NCBI GenBank assembly: GCA_047600765.1
Contig: JASGKF010000001.1
Span: 1,674,001-1,738,000 of the forward strand
Reading direction: 5' to 3'
DNA from: Viridibacterium sp047600765
Lineage (GTDB): Bacteria > Pseudomonadota > Gammaproteobacteria > Burkholderiales > Rhodocyclaceae
Length of the DNA stretch: 64,000 nucleotides
Shown here: positions 34,262-41,867 of the stretch, one piece after another
Layout: each line of letters starts with the position of its first letter
How positions within the stretch are numbered: position 1 is the stretch's first letter
The notes under the pieces: generated by a model
What the model saw: only the letters and a program-made list of their open reading frames with translations
Told to the model about the DNA's origin: nothing
Databases searched by the model: none
Program-made: the position numbers and the translations under genes

Positions 34262-35146
34262 ATGTCCTTCCTCAAGGTTGAAGCCCTCGCACGGCGCTAC
34301 AGCAAAGACGGTCCGCCTGTGTTCGAGAACTGCCATTTCGGTATCGAGCGCGGCGAGTTCGTCTGCATCCTCGGCCACTCCGGCTGCGGCAAGACAACCA
34401 TCCTCAACGTACTCGCCGGTCTCGACGAAGCCAGCAGCGGCCACGTCTTCATGGATGGCCGCGAAGTACGCGGCCCGTCACTCGACCGTGGCGTGGTGTT
34501 CCAGAGCCATGCCCTGATGCCCTGGATGACGACGCTGGCCAATGTCGAGTTCGGCGTGCGCTCGCGCTGGCCTGAATGGAAGCGCGAACAGGTTGCTGCG
34601 CATAGCACGAAATATCTGGAGATGGTCGGCTTGGGCAAAGCGCTGCACAAGAAGCCCGCCGAGTTGTCGGGCGGCATGAAGCAGCGCGTCGGCATCGCCC
34701 GCGCCTTTGCCATCGAACCCAAGATGCTGCTGCTCGACGAGCCCTTCGGCGCGCTCGACGCACTCACACGCGGCACCATCCAGGACGAGTTGCTGCGCAT
34801 CGTTCAGGCCACGCACCAGACGGTGTTCATGATCACGCACGACGTCGACGAAGCCATCCTGCTCGCCGACAAGATCCTGCTCATGAGCAACGGCCCGCAA
34901 GCGAAGATCGCCGAGATCGTCGAAGTCACCATGCCGCGCGACCGCACACGCGCCACCATGCATCACGACGCCCAGTTCTACCGCATCCGCAATCACCTCG
35001 TGGACTTCCTCGTCGAGCGCTCGCAGCACTACGCGGGCGACGCCGTGGCAGGCCACGACCCGCGCAACCCGCCGGTTGTGCGCCCTGGTCTTGTCGCCGA
35101 CAACGCACCAGCCACCATCACCGAACCCACCCCAGTCACTGCCTGA
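34262..35146 (+). CDS. ABC transporter ATP-binding protein, NrtD/CynD type
   Basis: This subunit energises uptake. It carries Walker A GHSGCGKT at residues 38-45, signature LSGGMKQR, Walker B LLLLDEPFGALDALT and a switch HDVDEA. At 294 aa it has a C-terminal extension of about 40 residues past the ATPase core (GHDPRNPPVVRPGLVADN), which is Pro-rich and may not be ordered. It lies 11 bp before cynS. Confidence 0.93.
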   Translation: MSFLKVEALARRYSKDGPPVFENCHFGIERGEFVCILGHSGCGKTTILNVLAGLDEASSGHVFMDGREVRGPSLDRGVVFQSHALMPWMTTLANVEFGVRSRWPEWKREQVAAHSTKYLEMVGLGKALHKKPAELSGGMKQRVGIARAFAIEPKMLLLDEPFGALDALTRGTIQDELLRIVQATHQTVFMITHDVDEAILLADKILLMSNGPQAKIAEIVEVTMPRDRTRATMHHDAQFYRIRNHLVDFLVERSQHYAGDAVAGHDPRNPPVVRPGLVADNAPATITEPTPVTA

Positions 35147-35157
35147 AGGAGCACACC

Positions 35158-35601
35158 ATGAACCGTTACGACGTTACCGAAATGATTGTTGCGAAGAAAA
35201 TCGCTAAGAAGCTGAAGTGGTCGCAGGTGGCCGAAGTGGTCGGCCTGTCGAAGGAGTGGACTACGGCTGCATTGCTGGGCCAAATGACGCTCACCGAAGA
35301 GCAGGCCACCAAGGTCGGCGCGCTGTTCGAGCTGCCTGAAGAGGCGGTCAACCTGCTGCAGGTCGTGCCTTACAAGGGCTCGCTGCCGACCTCGGTGCCG
35401 ACCGATCCGCTGATCTATCGCTTCTACGAACTGGTGAACGTGTACGGCACGACCTTCAAGGAGCTGATACACGAAGAGTTCGGCGACGGCATCATGAGCG
35501 CGATTGATTTCAAGATGGACCTCAAGCGCGAGCCGAATCCGATGGGAGATCGAGTAAGCATCACGATGAGTGGGAAGTTTCTTCCGTACAAGACGTACTG
35601 A
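35158..35601 (+). CDS. cynS: Cyanase (cyanate hydratase)
   Basis: CynS converts cyanate and bicarbonate to ammonia and carbon dioxide. The N-terminal helical domain (SQVAEVVGLSKEWTTAALLG) precedes the catalytic C-terminus. Active-site residues are at R88 and E91 in YRFYE and at S114 in GIMSAID, matching the catalytic Arg, Glu and Ser of the family. At 147 aa it is standard length. GAAGGAG precedes the ATG. The three upstream ABC genes identify the operon as cyanate uptake and use, giving nitrogen and detoxification. A 29-bp-arm REP repeat follows. Confidence 0.97.
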   Translation: MNRYDVTEMIVAKKIAKKLKWSQVAEVVGLSKEWTTAALLGQMTLTEEQATKVGALFELPEEAVNLLQVVPYKGSLPTSVPTDPLIYRFYELVNVYGTTFKELIHEEFGDGIMSAIDFKMDLKREPNPMGDRVSITMSGKFLPYKTY

Positions 35602-35621
35602 GAAGCTCTCGACCACAAGCC

Positions 35622-35696
35622 GTAGGGTGGATAAGCGAAGCGCATCCACCTTTGCCACCTTCTGAATGGTGGATGCGCTTCGCTTATCCACCCTAC
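35622..35696. repeat. REP-like inverted repeat R2 (29-bp perfect arms)
   Basis: GTAGGGTGGATAAGCG and AAGCGCATCCACC (35622-35650) are mirrored exactly at 35668-35696, with 17 bp between. It lies just after cynS and would form a very stable hairpin, perhaps also ending the operon transcript. Confidence 0.9.
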
Positions 35697-35726
35697 AACT
35701 GTGCGCCCGCACTCTTCGGAGCCGCA

Positions 35727-36200
35727 ATGACTGACCAGCCACGACCACCCCTACCGCCCTTCAGCTTCGAAACCGCCGTGCAGAAAGCGCGCATGGCCGA
35801 AGACGCGTGGAACTCGCGCGACCCGGTGCGTGTATCACTGGCCTACACACCGGACAGCGTCTGGCGCAATCGCGCCGAGTTCCCGCAAGGGCGCGAGCAA
35901 ATCGTCGAGTTCCTGCAGCGCAAGTGGGCACGCGAGCTGGACTACCGGCTGATCAAGGAAGTGTGGGCCTGGCAGGACAACCGCATTGCCGTGCGCTTCG
36001 CCTACGAGTGGCACGACGATGCGGGCCAGTGGTATCGCTCGTATGGCAACGAGAACTGGGAGTTCGATGCGCACGGACTGATGGCGCGACGCTTCGCGAG
36101 CATCAACGACCTGCCCATCGCAGAGAGCCAGCGCAAGTTCCACTGGCCTCAAGGAAGAAGACCCGATGATCATCCGGGCCTCAGCGCGCTGGAGCTGTGA
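35727..36200 (+). CDS. DUF1348/NTF2-like protein
   Basis: A nuclear-transport-factor-2-like small protein with the DUF1348 pattern YTPDSVWRNRAEFPQGREQI, then ELDYRLIKEVWAWQDNRIAV, RFAYEWHDDAGQW and YGNENWEFDAHGLMARRFAS. At 157 aa it matches the family. No signal peptide. The family has no settled function; members fold as alpha+beta cones that can bind small ligands. The start at 35727 (GGAG 5 nt upstream) avoids reading through the repeat. Its location after the cyanate operon is likely incidental, as the repeat separates them. Confidence 0.87.
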   Translation: MTDQPRPPLPPFSFETAVQKARMAEDAWNSRDPVRVSLAYTPDSVWRNRAEFPQGREQIVEFLQRKWARELDYRLIKEVWAWQDNRIAVRFAYEWHDDAGQWYRSYGNENWEFDAHGLMARRFASINDLPIAESQRKFHWPQGRRPDDHPGLSALEL

Positions 36201-36215
36201 GTCTGCGTGTGATCC

Positions 36216-36512
36216 TCAGCGTGGCGGACGCTCACCGGGTGGCGGCATGTTGGCCGGCACGGCGGCGAGCTTGCCATCAATGGTTCGGCAGATGCCTTCC
36301 ATGCTTTCGCCGCTACGACCCTTGAACGTTACCTTGGCGCCCTCGCTCTTGCCCTGACAGGCAGCGATGGCTTCGGGCGGCGGGCCGGGTGGGCGAACAC
36401 CATCGGGTGGTGTGGGCTGCGTGCTGGATGCGCTGGAAGAAGCTGCCTGCGTGGCGATGGATGCCGTCAGCATCAGTGCTGCTGCAAGCAGGCACAAGTG
36501 GAATCTGTTCAT
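36216..36512 (-). CDS. Small exported protein, 98 aa
   Basis: The N-terminal signal (FHLCLLAAALMLTASIATQAA) with cleavage near TQAA is followed by a low-complexity Ser/Pro stretch (SSSASSTQPTPPDGVRPPGP). The C-terminal part has IAACQGKSEGAKVTFKGRSG and ends in GERPPR. Two cysteines (AACQG, GICRT) could form one disulfide. I do not recognise it. It lies downstream of two NG-repeat genes on the same strand, with a 126-bp gap and no visible terminator, so it may be read from the same transcript. Confidence 0.68.
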   Translation of the reverse strand: MNRFHLCLLAAALMLTASIATQAASSSASSTQPTPPDGVRPPGPPPEAIAACQGKSEGAKVTFKGRSGESMEGICRTIDGKLAAVPANMPPPGERPPR

Positions 36513-36638
36513 GGTGCTCCCCGTGGTTCGCGGAATTGCGTACGGGGAGTATTGCGCGTCGCTGCATGAGGCCAGCGCAGCTTGACGGGCTTTTACACCC
36601 GCTGACACGAAGCTGCATGTCAGCCGGTGTGCGACGCA

Positions 36639-36884
36639 TCACTGTGCGAGCGGCTTGCTGGCGCTCACCGAAGGCAGGCTGCGGTGGGCACAGCCTGTCT
36701 GGCAAGGCATCCCGGCCTTGTCGGCAGGGACGTCGAGGCCATTCATGGTGCCGCCGTTCAGGCTGATGCCGTTAGGCCTGACGCCATTGGTACCTCCACT
36801 GCCCGTATTGGGGCCACCAGCATGCGCTTGCAGGTCCAGGCACAGGGCGCCGAGGACGAGGGTCTTGATGATGATCTTGGTCAT
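36639..36884 (-). CDS. NG-repeat secreted protein 1 (81 aa)
   Basis: The signal peptide (KTLVLGALCLDLQAHA) is nearly the same as that of the next gene upstream (36967-37332). The mature protein starts GGPNTGSGG and has four NG dipeptides at exact 5-residue spacing (N33, N38, N43, N48). The remaining part holds two cysteines in CQTGC and ends LPSVSASKPLAQ. It is a shorter copy of 36967 in which most repeats are lost. Repeat and tail are shared with 41341. Expected location: periplasm or outside. Function unknown. Confidence 0.72.
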   Translation of the reverse strand: MTKIIIKTLVLGALCLDLQAHAGGPNTGSGGTNGVRPNGISLNGGTMNGLDVPADKAGMPCQTGCAHRSLPSVSASKPLAQ

Positions 36885-36966
36885 GTGAGTTCTCTGTGAG
36901 GAAGCTTGTCGGAATCCGGGATCAGGTCTGGCGCGAGGTGTCGACAACGACGCCCCGCCACCATGC

Positions 36967-37332
36967 TCACTGCCCCAGCGGCTGGCTAGCGCTCACCGAG
37001 GGCAGGTCCACGAAGCGGCAACGCGTCTGGCATTGCGTGTCGACGTTGCTGGACGGCACGCTGAGGCCATTCATGAGACCGTTCAGGCTGGCACCATTGA
37101 GGATCAAGCCATTGGGGTCCCGGATACCGTTGATGTCCAAGCCATTCAACGTAGCGCCGTTGAGGATTAAGCCGTTCGGGTCAACGATGCCGTTGAGGAT
37201 GAGACCGTTGATACCCATGCCGTTGGGCATGAGGCCGTTGACACCGCCACTGCCGGTGTTGGGACCGCCAGCGTAGGCTTGCAGGCTCAGGCACAGGCTG
37301 CCGAGGACGAGGGTCTTGATGATCTTGCTCAT
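36967..37332 (-). CDS. NG-repeat secreted protein 2 (121 aa)
   Basis: Signal peptide KTLVLGSLCLSLQAYA, then GGPNTGSGG as in its neighbour. Twelve NG dipeptides run from N32 to N88 with spacing 5,5,5,6,5,5,5,6,5,5,4, a period that suggests a right-handed coil like pentapeptide-repeat solenoids, though the residues do not fit the classic pattern. A block of about 21 residues (NGIVDPNGLILNGATLNGLD and NGIRDPNGLILNGASLNGLM) is duplicated. The C-terminal part has CQTRC and the tail LPSVSASQPLGQ. The start at 37332 puts the signal peptide at the N-terminus. Function unknown. Confidence 0.75.
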   Translation of the reverse strand: MSKIIKTLVLGSLCLSLQAYAGGPNTGSGGVNGLMPNGMGINGLILNGIVDPNGLILNGATLNGLDINGIRDPNGLILNGASLNGLMNGLSVPSSNVDTQCQTRCRFVDLPSVSASQPLGQ

Positions 37333-37460
37333 GTGAATTTCTCCGTTGGGAATGCTGCATTTCGAAAGTTGTGGATCGCTGGCTTGCGTCACAAGCCGTG
37401 ATGCGAACTCTGATCTGCACGTGTATCAACGGGACTTCTGCTCTGTTTCAAATGTTGCGT

Positions 37461-37480
37461 CGCCCTTAGGGGCAGGCCTT
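37461..37480. promoter_or_regulatory. 20-bp box upstream of NG-repeat protein 2
   Basis: On the plus strand it reads CGCCCTTAGGGGCAGG then CCTT. It matches 41145-41164 at 17 of 20 positions. Its core is a near-palindrome GCCCTTAGGGGC. It is 129-148 bp upstream of the 36967-37332 start codon and 67 bp beyond the stop of the hybrid kinase, so it may regulate the NG gene. A GAAAC-containing stretch lies alongside (37445-37452, minus strand). Confidence 0.6.
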
Positions 37481-37546
37481 GGACAGCCAGGGGCCACGGC
37501 ATGCGGATTGCATGATCGGCGCGTCGGGCAAGCGGGGGACGGGAGG

Positions 37547-40384
37547 TCAGTCGCGTGGTGCTTCGATACGCGCAGCGAGCATCAGCACGTCATCGGGCAG
37601 GAAGGGCTTTTCGAGGCAGGGGCGCCCTGTCGCGTCGAGCAGGGGCGCGACCTGCGGAGAGAGCATGTCACCCGTGACGAAGGCCATGTGCTCGACGAGA
37701 TCCGGCCAGCGTGTGCGGATGCTGTGCCACAGGGCAATGCCGTCCATGTCGGGCATGCGCACGTCGGAGAACACCATGTCGCAGGGATGCTCTTGCAGCC
37801 ACTCCAGTGCTTCGCGTCCGTTGGTAGCCAGATGCACGGCGTAGCCTGCCGAACGCAGGATGTCGGCGAGCACGGCACCCACTTCAGGCTCGTCATCGAT
37901 CACCAGCACCTGACCTTCGTGCGCCGCTGCGCTGGCTTCTTCCGCCGGCAGCGCACCCGCCATGGCATCAGGGCGGTTAGCCGGCAAGCGGAGCACGAAG
38001 CTGGCGCCGGCACTACCGGGCTCCAGCAGCAGTTCGCCGCCGTGTTCACGCGCAATGGCACGGCTGACCGACAGGCCGATGCCGGTGCCAGCACCGTCGG
38101 CCTTGGTGGTGAAGAAGGCTTCGAAGACGCGCTCGCGCAGCGCCTCGGGCACACCGGGGCCGTTGTCGATGACGCGCACGATCTGCCAGTCGCCTTGCTG
38201 CGCGGTGACAATGCGCAGCGTGCGCGGTGCGGGTTGGGCCACCAGAACCTGATGGGCGTTGACCACCAGGTTGACGATGACCTGGCCGATCTGGTCGCTG
38301 TCCATCTGCAGCAAAGGCAGATCCGGCGCGAGCTGCTGAGCGACTTCGACACCACCCGATCGCAGGTTGTAAGCGAGCAGTTCGATGGCACCAGTGACGA
38401 CATCGTTGAGACGCCCCGGCTTCTGTTCGCTGGGGCGTTGGCGTGCCATGGCGAGGAAGGTGCGCACGATGCGGCCACAACGGTCGGCGGCAGCGCGGAT
38501 GCGGGTGGCATCGTCACGCACGCCGGCATCCTGCGCCTTGCCTTCGAGCAGGGCGGCACGGCCCATGAGGATGGCCAGCGGATTGTTGAGCTCGTGTGCC
38601 ACGCCAGCGAGCAAGGCGCCCATGGCCGACAGCTTTTCGCTCTGTCGCAAGGCTTCGCGCTGGCGCGCGACCTCCTGCTCGGCTTGTTGACGCAAGGTAA
38701 GGTCGCTGATGAAAGCGGTGTAGAACTGATGCTCACCGACCGGCGTCACGAAGATGGTCAGCTCGATGGGAAACTCGTGCCCGCGCGCATGCAGGGCCTC
38801 GAGCTGCAGGCGCGCACCGATGACTTTGGATTCGCCCGTGCTGACGTGGCGCTGCATGCCGCGCCGATGCGCTTCGCGATAGCGCTGCGGAATGATCAGG
38901 TCGGCGAGGTCGCGGCCGATGGCCTGATCTGCAGGGTGGCCGAAGATCTGTTCGGCGGCGTGGTTGAACTCGCGGATGTGGCCATCGCGGTCGACCGACA
39001 CGACGGCCAGCATGGCGTTCTCGACAATGGCGGCCTTGAAGGCTTCATCCGCCTTGAGCTGCTGCAGGGCCGCACGGTGCTCACCGAAGACGCGCGTGAT
39101 CATGTCGGTCCACGGACGCCATAGGGCCGGCAATGCCGGCACCGGCGCGCTGGCATTGCTGGCGGCGTTCTGCAGGTAGTGCACGAGACGCAGAGCCGGA
39201 TCGATGAACTGGCGGCGCAGTATCAGCATAGACACCACAAGCGCAGCACCCAGCGCGAGCAGGATCAAGCCGTAAGGCGCGACGCGCGGCCAGGCAAGAC
39301 GATTCAACTCACCATCGGACACGATATGCACCAGGCGCCAGGGCGCATGCCGCGTCTCATAAGCCAGTGCATACCAACCGCGTTGCGCCAGCGGGCCGCT
39401 CTGACTGTGCAGGGCCTGGCTCACGGTCGCGGCATTGAGCCCGCTCACGCCCAGGTCCTCGATACGCAGCACGCGATCCTGCGGCAAGCCCTTGGTGTCG
39501 GCGAGCACGAAGCCCTTGTCATCGACGATCAGGCGACGGCCCACCGTTGGCCAGGGCGCCAGGAATTCCTGCAGCGTAGCGAGACGGAAGTCGGTGCCGA
39601 CAATGCCGGCGAACTGTTCACCGAGGTAGACCGGCGCGCCGTGCGAGACCATTGCACCGGTGCCGCCGGCATCGATGTAAGGCGCGACCCAGTAAGGCTG
39701 GCGGCGTGGATTGCGCTGCGGCGTACCGTCGAGGTAGATGTCGTAGTTGAAATAGTCAGGCAAGGCCTTGCGCAGCGAGGGCAGCTTCTGTGCGTCGAAT
39801 ATGTCCTTGCTGGATACCCACGGGAACAGACCGATCTCGTCCTGCGTGGCAGCGAAGTAATAAGACCATTGCAGCTGCGGTGTCACGCCATGCGTGAGCT
39901 GCACCATCGTGAAGAAGGCCGCGGCCTGATCCAGCTTTTGCCGCTGCGACAACGTGAGGCTACTTGCCGTGCCTGTCCAGAACACATTGCCCACGGCTTT
40001 GCGCCGTTCGGCTGGCAGGCTGTCCAAGGTGTAACCGTCGACCTGGCCCTGGGCCGTGCGCGATTTGAAGTTCGCCTGAAACTGACTGTCCGTTGCTGGC
40101 GACTGACGCAGCAGCGCAGCCCGCCAGGCCTGCATGCGCAACACGTGGTCACTGGCCTGCCGGGCAACGGTATCCAGCGCATAGCTGACCGTGCGGTCGT
40201 TCTCGGCAAGCGTCTCGAACAGACGGCCGCGGTACTGGAAGTACTGCACGACGGCCAGCCCCGCCACCAGCACGAAAATGGGCAAGGCGATCAGCAGGGA
40301 GATGCGGCGATAGCGCGACTCAAGACGTCGGTCAGCGCGGCAGGCTGCATCTTCCGCAGCGATGCTCCCCACCGCCGCGCTCAT
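37547..40384 (-). CDS. Hybrid sensor histidine kinase (Cache-like sensor, PAS, HisKA, ATPase, receiver)
   Basis: A membrane sensor of 945 aa. Transmembrane segment 1 is at about residues 28-49, then a periplasmic region of about 300 residues ending near APWRLVHIVSDGELN. That region includes VAPYIDAGGTGAMVSHGAPV and GEQFAGIVGTDFRLATL, typical of dCache ligand domains. Segment 2 (YGLILLALGAALVVSMLIL) is followed by a PAS domain, the HisKA motif GALLAGVAHELNNPLAIL, an ATPase (VIDNGPGVPEA, GTGIGLSVSRAIA) and a C-terminal receiver (VFSDVRMPDMDG). The start at 40384 overlaps the regulator stop by 4 bp. It should phosphorylate the OmpR-type regulator; its ligand is unknown. Confidence 0.92.
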   Translation of the reverse strand: MSAAVGSIAAEDAACRADRRLESRYRRISLLIALPIFVLVAGLAVVQYFQYRGRLFETLAENDRTVSYALDTVARQASDHVLRMQAWRAALLRQSPATDSQFQANFKSRTAQGQVDGYTLDSLPAERRKAVGNVFWTGTASSLTLSQRQKLDQAAAFFTMVQLTHGVTPQLQWSYYFAATQDEIGLFPWVSSKDIFDAQKLPSLRKALPDYFNYDIYLDGTPQRNPRRQPYWVAPYIDAGGTGAMVSHGAPVYLGEQFAGIVGTDFRLATLQEFLAPWPTVGRRLIVDDKGFVLADTKGLPQDRVLRIEDLGVSGLNAATVSQALHSQSGPLAQRGWYALAYETRHAPWRLVHIVSDGELNRLAWPRVAPYGLILLALGAALVVSMLILRRQFIDPALRLVHYLQNAASNASAPVPALPALWRPWTDMITRVFGEHRAALQQLKADEAFKAAIVENAMLAVVSVDRDGHIREFNHAAEQIFGHPADQAIGRDLADLIIPQRYREAHRRGMQRHVSTGESKVIGARLQLEALHARGHEFPIELTIFVTPVGEHQFYTAFISDLTLRQQAEQEVARQREALRQSEKLSAMGALLAGVAHELNNPLAILMGRAALLEGKAQDAGVRDDATRIRAAADRCGRIVRTFLAMARQRPSEQKPGRLNDVVTGAIELLAYNLRSGGVEVAQQLAPDLPLLQMDSDQIGQVIVNLVVNAHQVLVAQPAPRTLRIVTAQQGDWQIVRVIDNGPGVPEALRERVFEAFFTTKADGAGTGIGLSVSRAIAREHGGELLLEPGSAGASFVLRLPANRPDAMAGALPAEEASAAAHEGQVLVIDDEPEVGAVLADILRSAGYAVHLATNGREALEWLQEHPCDMVFSDVRMPDMDGIALWHSIRTRWPDLVEHMAFVTGDMLSPQVAPLLDATGRPCLEKPFLPDDVLMLAARIEAPRD

Positions 40385-41100
40385 GCCGGCACGAATACGT
40401 AGCCGGCGCCGCGCACGGTCTTGATGACTTCGGGCTTCTCGGCATCCATCTCGATCTTGCGCCGCAACCGCATGATGCGCAGGTCGATGGAGCGATCGAA
40501 TACATCCCAGCCACGGTTGTGCGCCTGCTCCATGATCTGGTCGCGGTTGAGCACACGATTGGGGTTGTCGGCGAAGACCTTGAGCAGGTCGAACTCCATC
40601 GCGGTCAGCGCGATCTCGGCACCATCGGGGCCGTACAGGCGATGCTGTTGCAGATCGAGCACGCATTTGCCGAAGCGCACGCTGGCTTCGCTGATCGCTT
40701 CCCGCACGGGTGCCGTACTGGAAGACCGCGCCATCACCCGGCGCAACACGCTCTTGATGCGAGCCGACAGTTCGCGCAGGTCAAAGGGCTTGGCGATGTA
40801 GTCATCCGCACCCATCTCCAGGCCGATCACGCGATCGACGACATCAGCCGCCGTAGTGAGCATGACGATGCCGACCGCTGGATGCGCTTCGCGGATCCAG
40901 CGCGCCAGCGACAGGCCATCCTCGCCGGGCATGCGCACGTCGAGGATGGCCACCTCGGGCAGTTGCTGGGCGAGCGCCGCCCGCGCCTCGGCGGCATTGC
41001 CGGCGGTGCGGACGGAAAACTGTGGCGCGAAGTACTCGAGTGCGATGTCTCGCAACTCCTGCTCATCGTCCACAAACAAGAGTCTGGGTAAGGCCGACAT
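40381..41100 (-). CDS. OmpR-family response regulator
   Basis: The receiver has DD at 11-12, phospho-acceptor D54 in ILDVRMPGEDG, and K in YIAKPFDLREL. The C-terminal winged helix (LTAMEFDLLKVFADNPNRVL, IMRLRRKIE, IKTVRGAGYVF) binds DNA. It is the first gene of a two-gene operon with the hybrid kinase. The start at 41100 (MSALPRLLFVDDEQ) is where OmpR proteins normally begin, 59 codons in from the longest frame. The 20-bp box at 41145 and GAAAC repeats lie between it and the divergent NG-repeat gene at 41341, so it may regulate both. Confidence 0.94.
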   Translation of the reverse strand: MSALPRLLFVDDEQELRDIALEYFAPQFSVRTAGNAAEARAALAQQLPEVAILDVRMPGEDGLSLARWIREAHPAVGIVMLTTAADVVDRVIGLEMGADDYIAKPFDLRELSARIKSVLRRVMARSSSTAPVREAISEASVRFGKCVLDLQQHRLYGPDGAEIALTAMEFDLLKVFADNPNRVLNRDQIMEQAHNRGWDVFDRSIDLRIMRLRRKIEMDAEKPEVIKTVRGAGYVFVPA

Positions 41101-41144
41101 GATGAGAAAACCGGGATGAAGCCAAGCCAAGTATGGCGTTTCAG

Positions 41145-41164
41145 CGCCCCTTGGGGCAGGTCTT
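41145..41164. promoter_or_regulatory. 20-bp box in the divergent regulator/NG-repeat promoter region
   Basis: CGCCCCTTGGGGCAGG then TCTT matches 37461-37480 at 17 of 20 positions. Its core GCCCC-TT-GGGGC is a perfect inverted repeat. Two TTGAAAC-type direct repeats follow (about 41163-41179), 9 bp apart, and a third GAAACGG is near 41204. The box is 45 bp upstream of the regulator start and 177 bp upstream of the 41341 start. Confidence 0.6.
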
Positions 41165-41340
41165 GAAACAATTGAAACGCATGGGCGCGATGTTGCAACA
41201 AACGAAACGGTTTGCGCAGCGGAACTGATACACGGCGAGCACAAAGTGGGTTCCACGGCAGATCGCTGCAACACAGATGTACAGCGAGACCGCCGACAAG
41301 TTTGCCAACCTCATTTCAATCACTGCAAAGGAAACCCATC

Positions 41341-41793
41341 ATGAACAAGTTTTTCAAGATCTCCGCCCTCGCCGTCAGCCTGGCTTTCATCGGCAGCGCC
41401 CAAGCCGCCTGCATCTGCAACGGGCTCTCCAGCAACTCTTTCGAGTTCGGCAATGGCGTCTCGCTGAACGGCCTGGAAACCGTCAATGGCCTGAACTCGC
41501 TGAACGGCATCACCGGCAACTCCTTCGAGATTGGCAACGGCATGTCCCTGAACGGCCTGCGCACCCTCAACGCCTTCGAGTTCAGCAACGGCATGTCCCT
41601 CAACGGCTTCGGCAACAACTCTTTCGAGCTCGGCAACGGCATCAGCGTCAATGGCGTAGTCGGCCTCAACGGCTTCGAAGCCGGCAACGGCCTGACTAGC
41701 AACGCCTTTGAGTACGGCAACGGCGTCACGCCAGCGGCTCGTCCGCAACACAGCGCGCTGCGCAGCCTCGCCAGCAAGCCCCTCGCCCAGTAA
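41341..41793 (+). CDS. NG-repeat secreted protein 3 (150 aa)
   Basis: Signal peptide (FFKISALAVSLAFIGSAQA) with the mature end near ACIC. The repeats are longer than in the other two: N-x motifs at spacing 5 or 6 from N27 to N127, with five copies of a unit N(S/A)FE, hydrophobic, GNG, hydrophobic. Examples are NSFEFGNGVSLNG, NSFEIGNGMSLNG and NAFEYGNGV. After the repeats the protein ends LRSLASKPLAQ, matching the tails of the 36639 and 36967 proteins. A good AAAGGAAA site precedes the ATG. Divergent from the regulator and kinase. Function unknown. Confidence 0.75.
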   Translation: MNKFFKISALAVSLAFIGSAQAACICNGLSSNSFEFGNGVSLNGLETVNGLNSLNGITGNSFEIGNGMSLNGLRTLNAFEFSNGMSLNGFGNNSFELGNGISVNGVVGLNGFEAGNGLTSNAFEYGNGVTPAARPQHSALRSLASKPLAQ

Positions 41794-41867
41794 GCCCGAC
41801 GCGACAGAGCGGAGCGGGTAGCAACCCGCCCCGCTTGCGCACACGCCCCGCCTCAGGAGATTCCGTC

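Noticed and set aside
37346..39124. 592-codon plus-strand frame opposite the hybrid kinase
   Set aside because: Antisense to the HisKA, ATPase and receiver domains, which read without interruption on the other strand.
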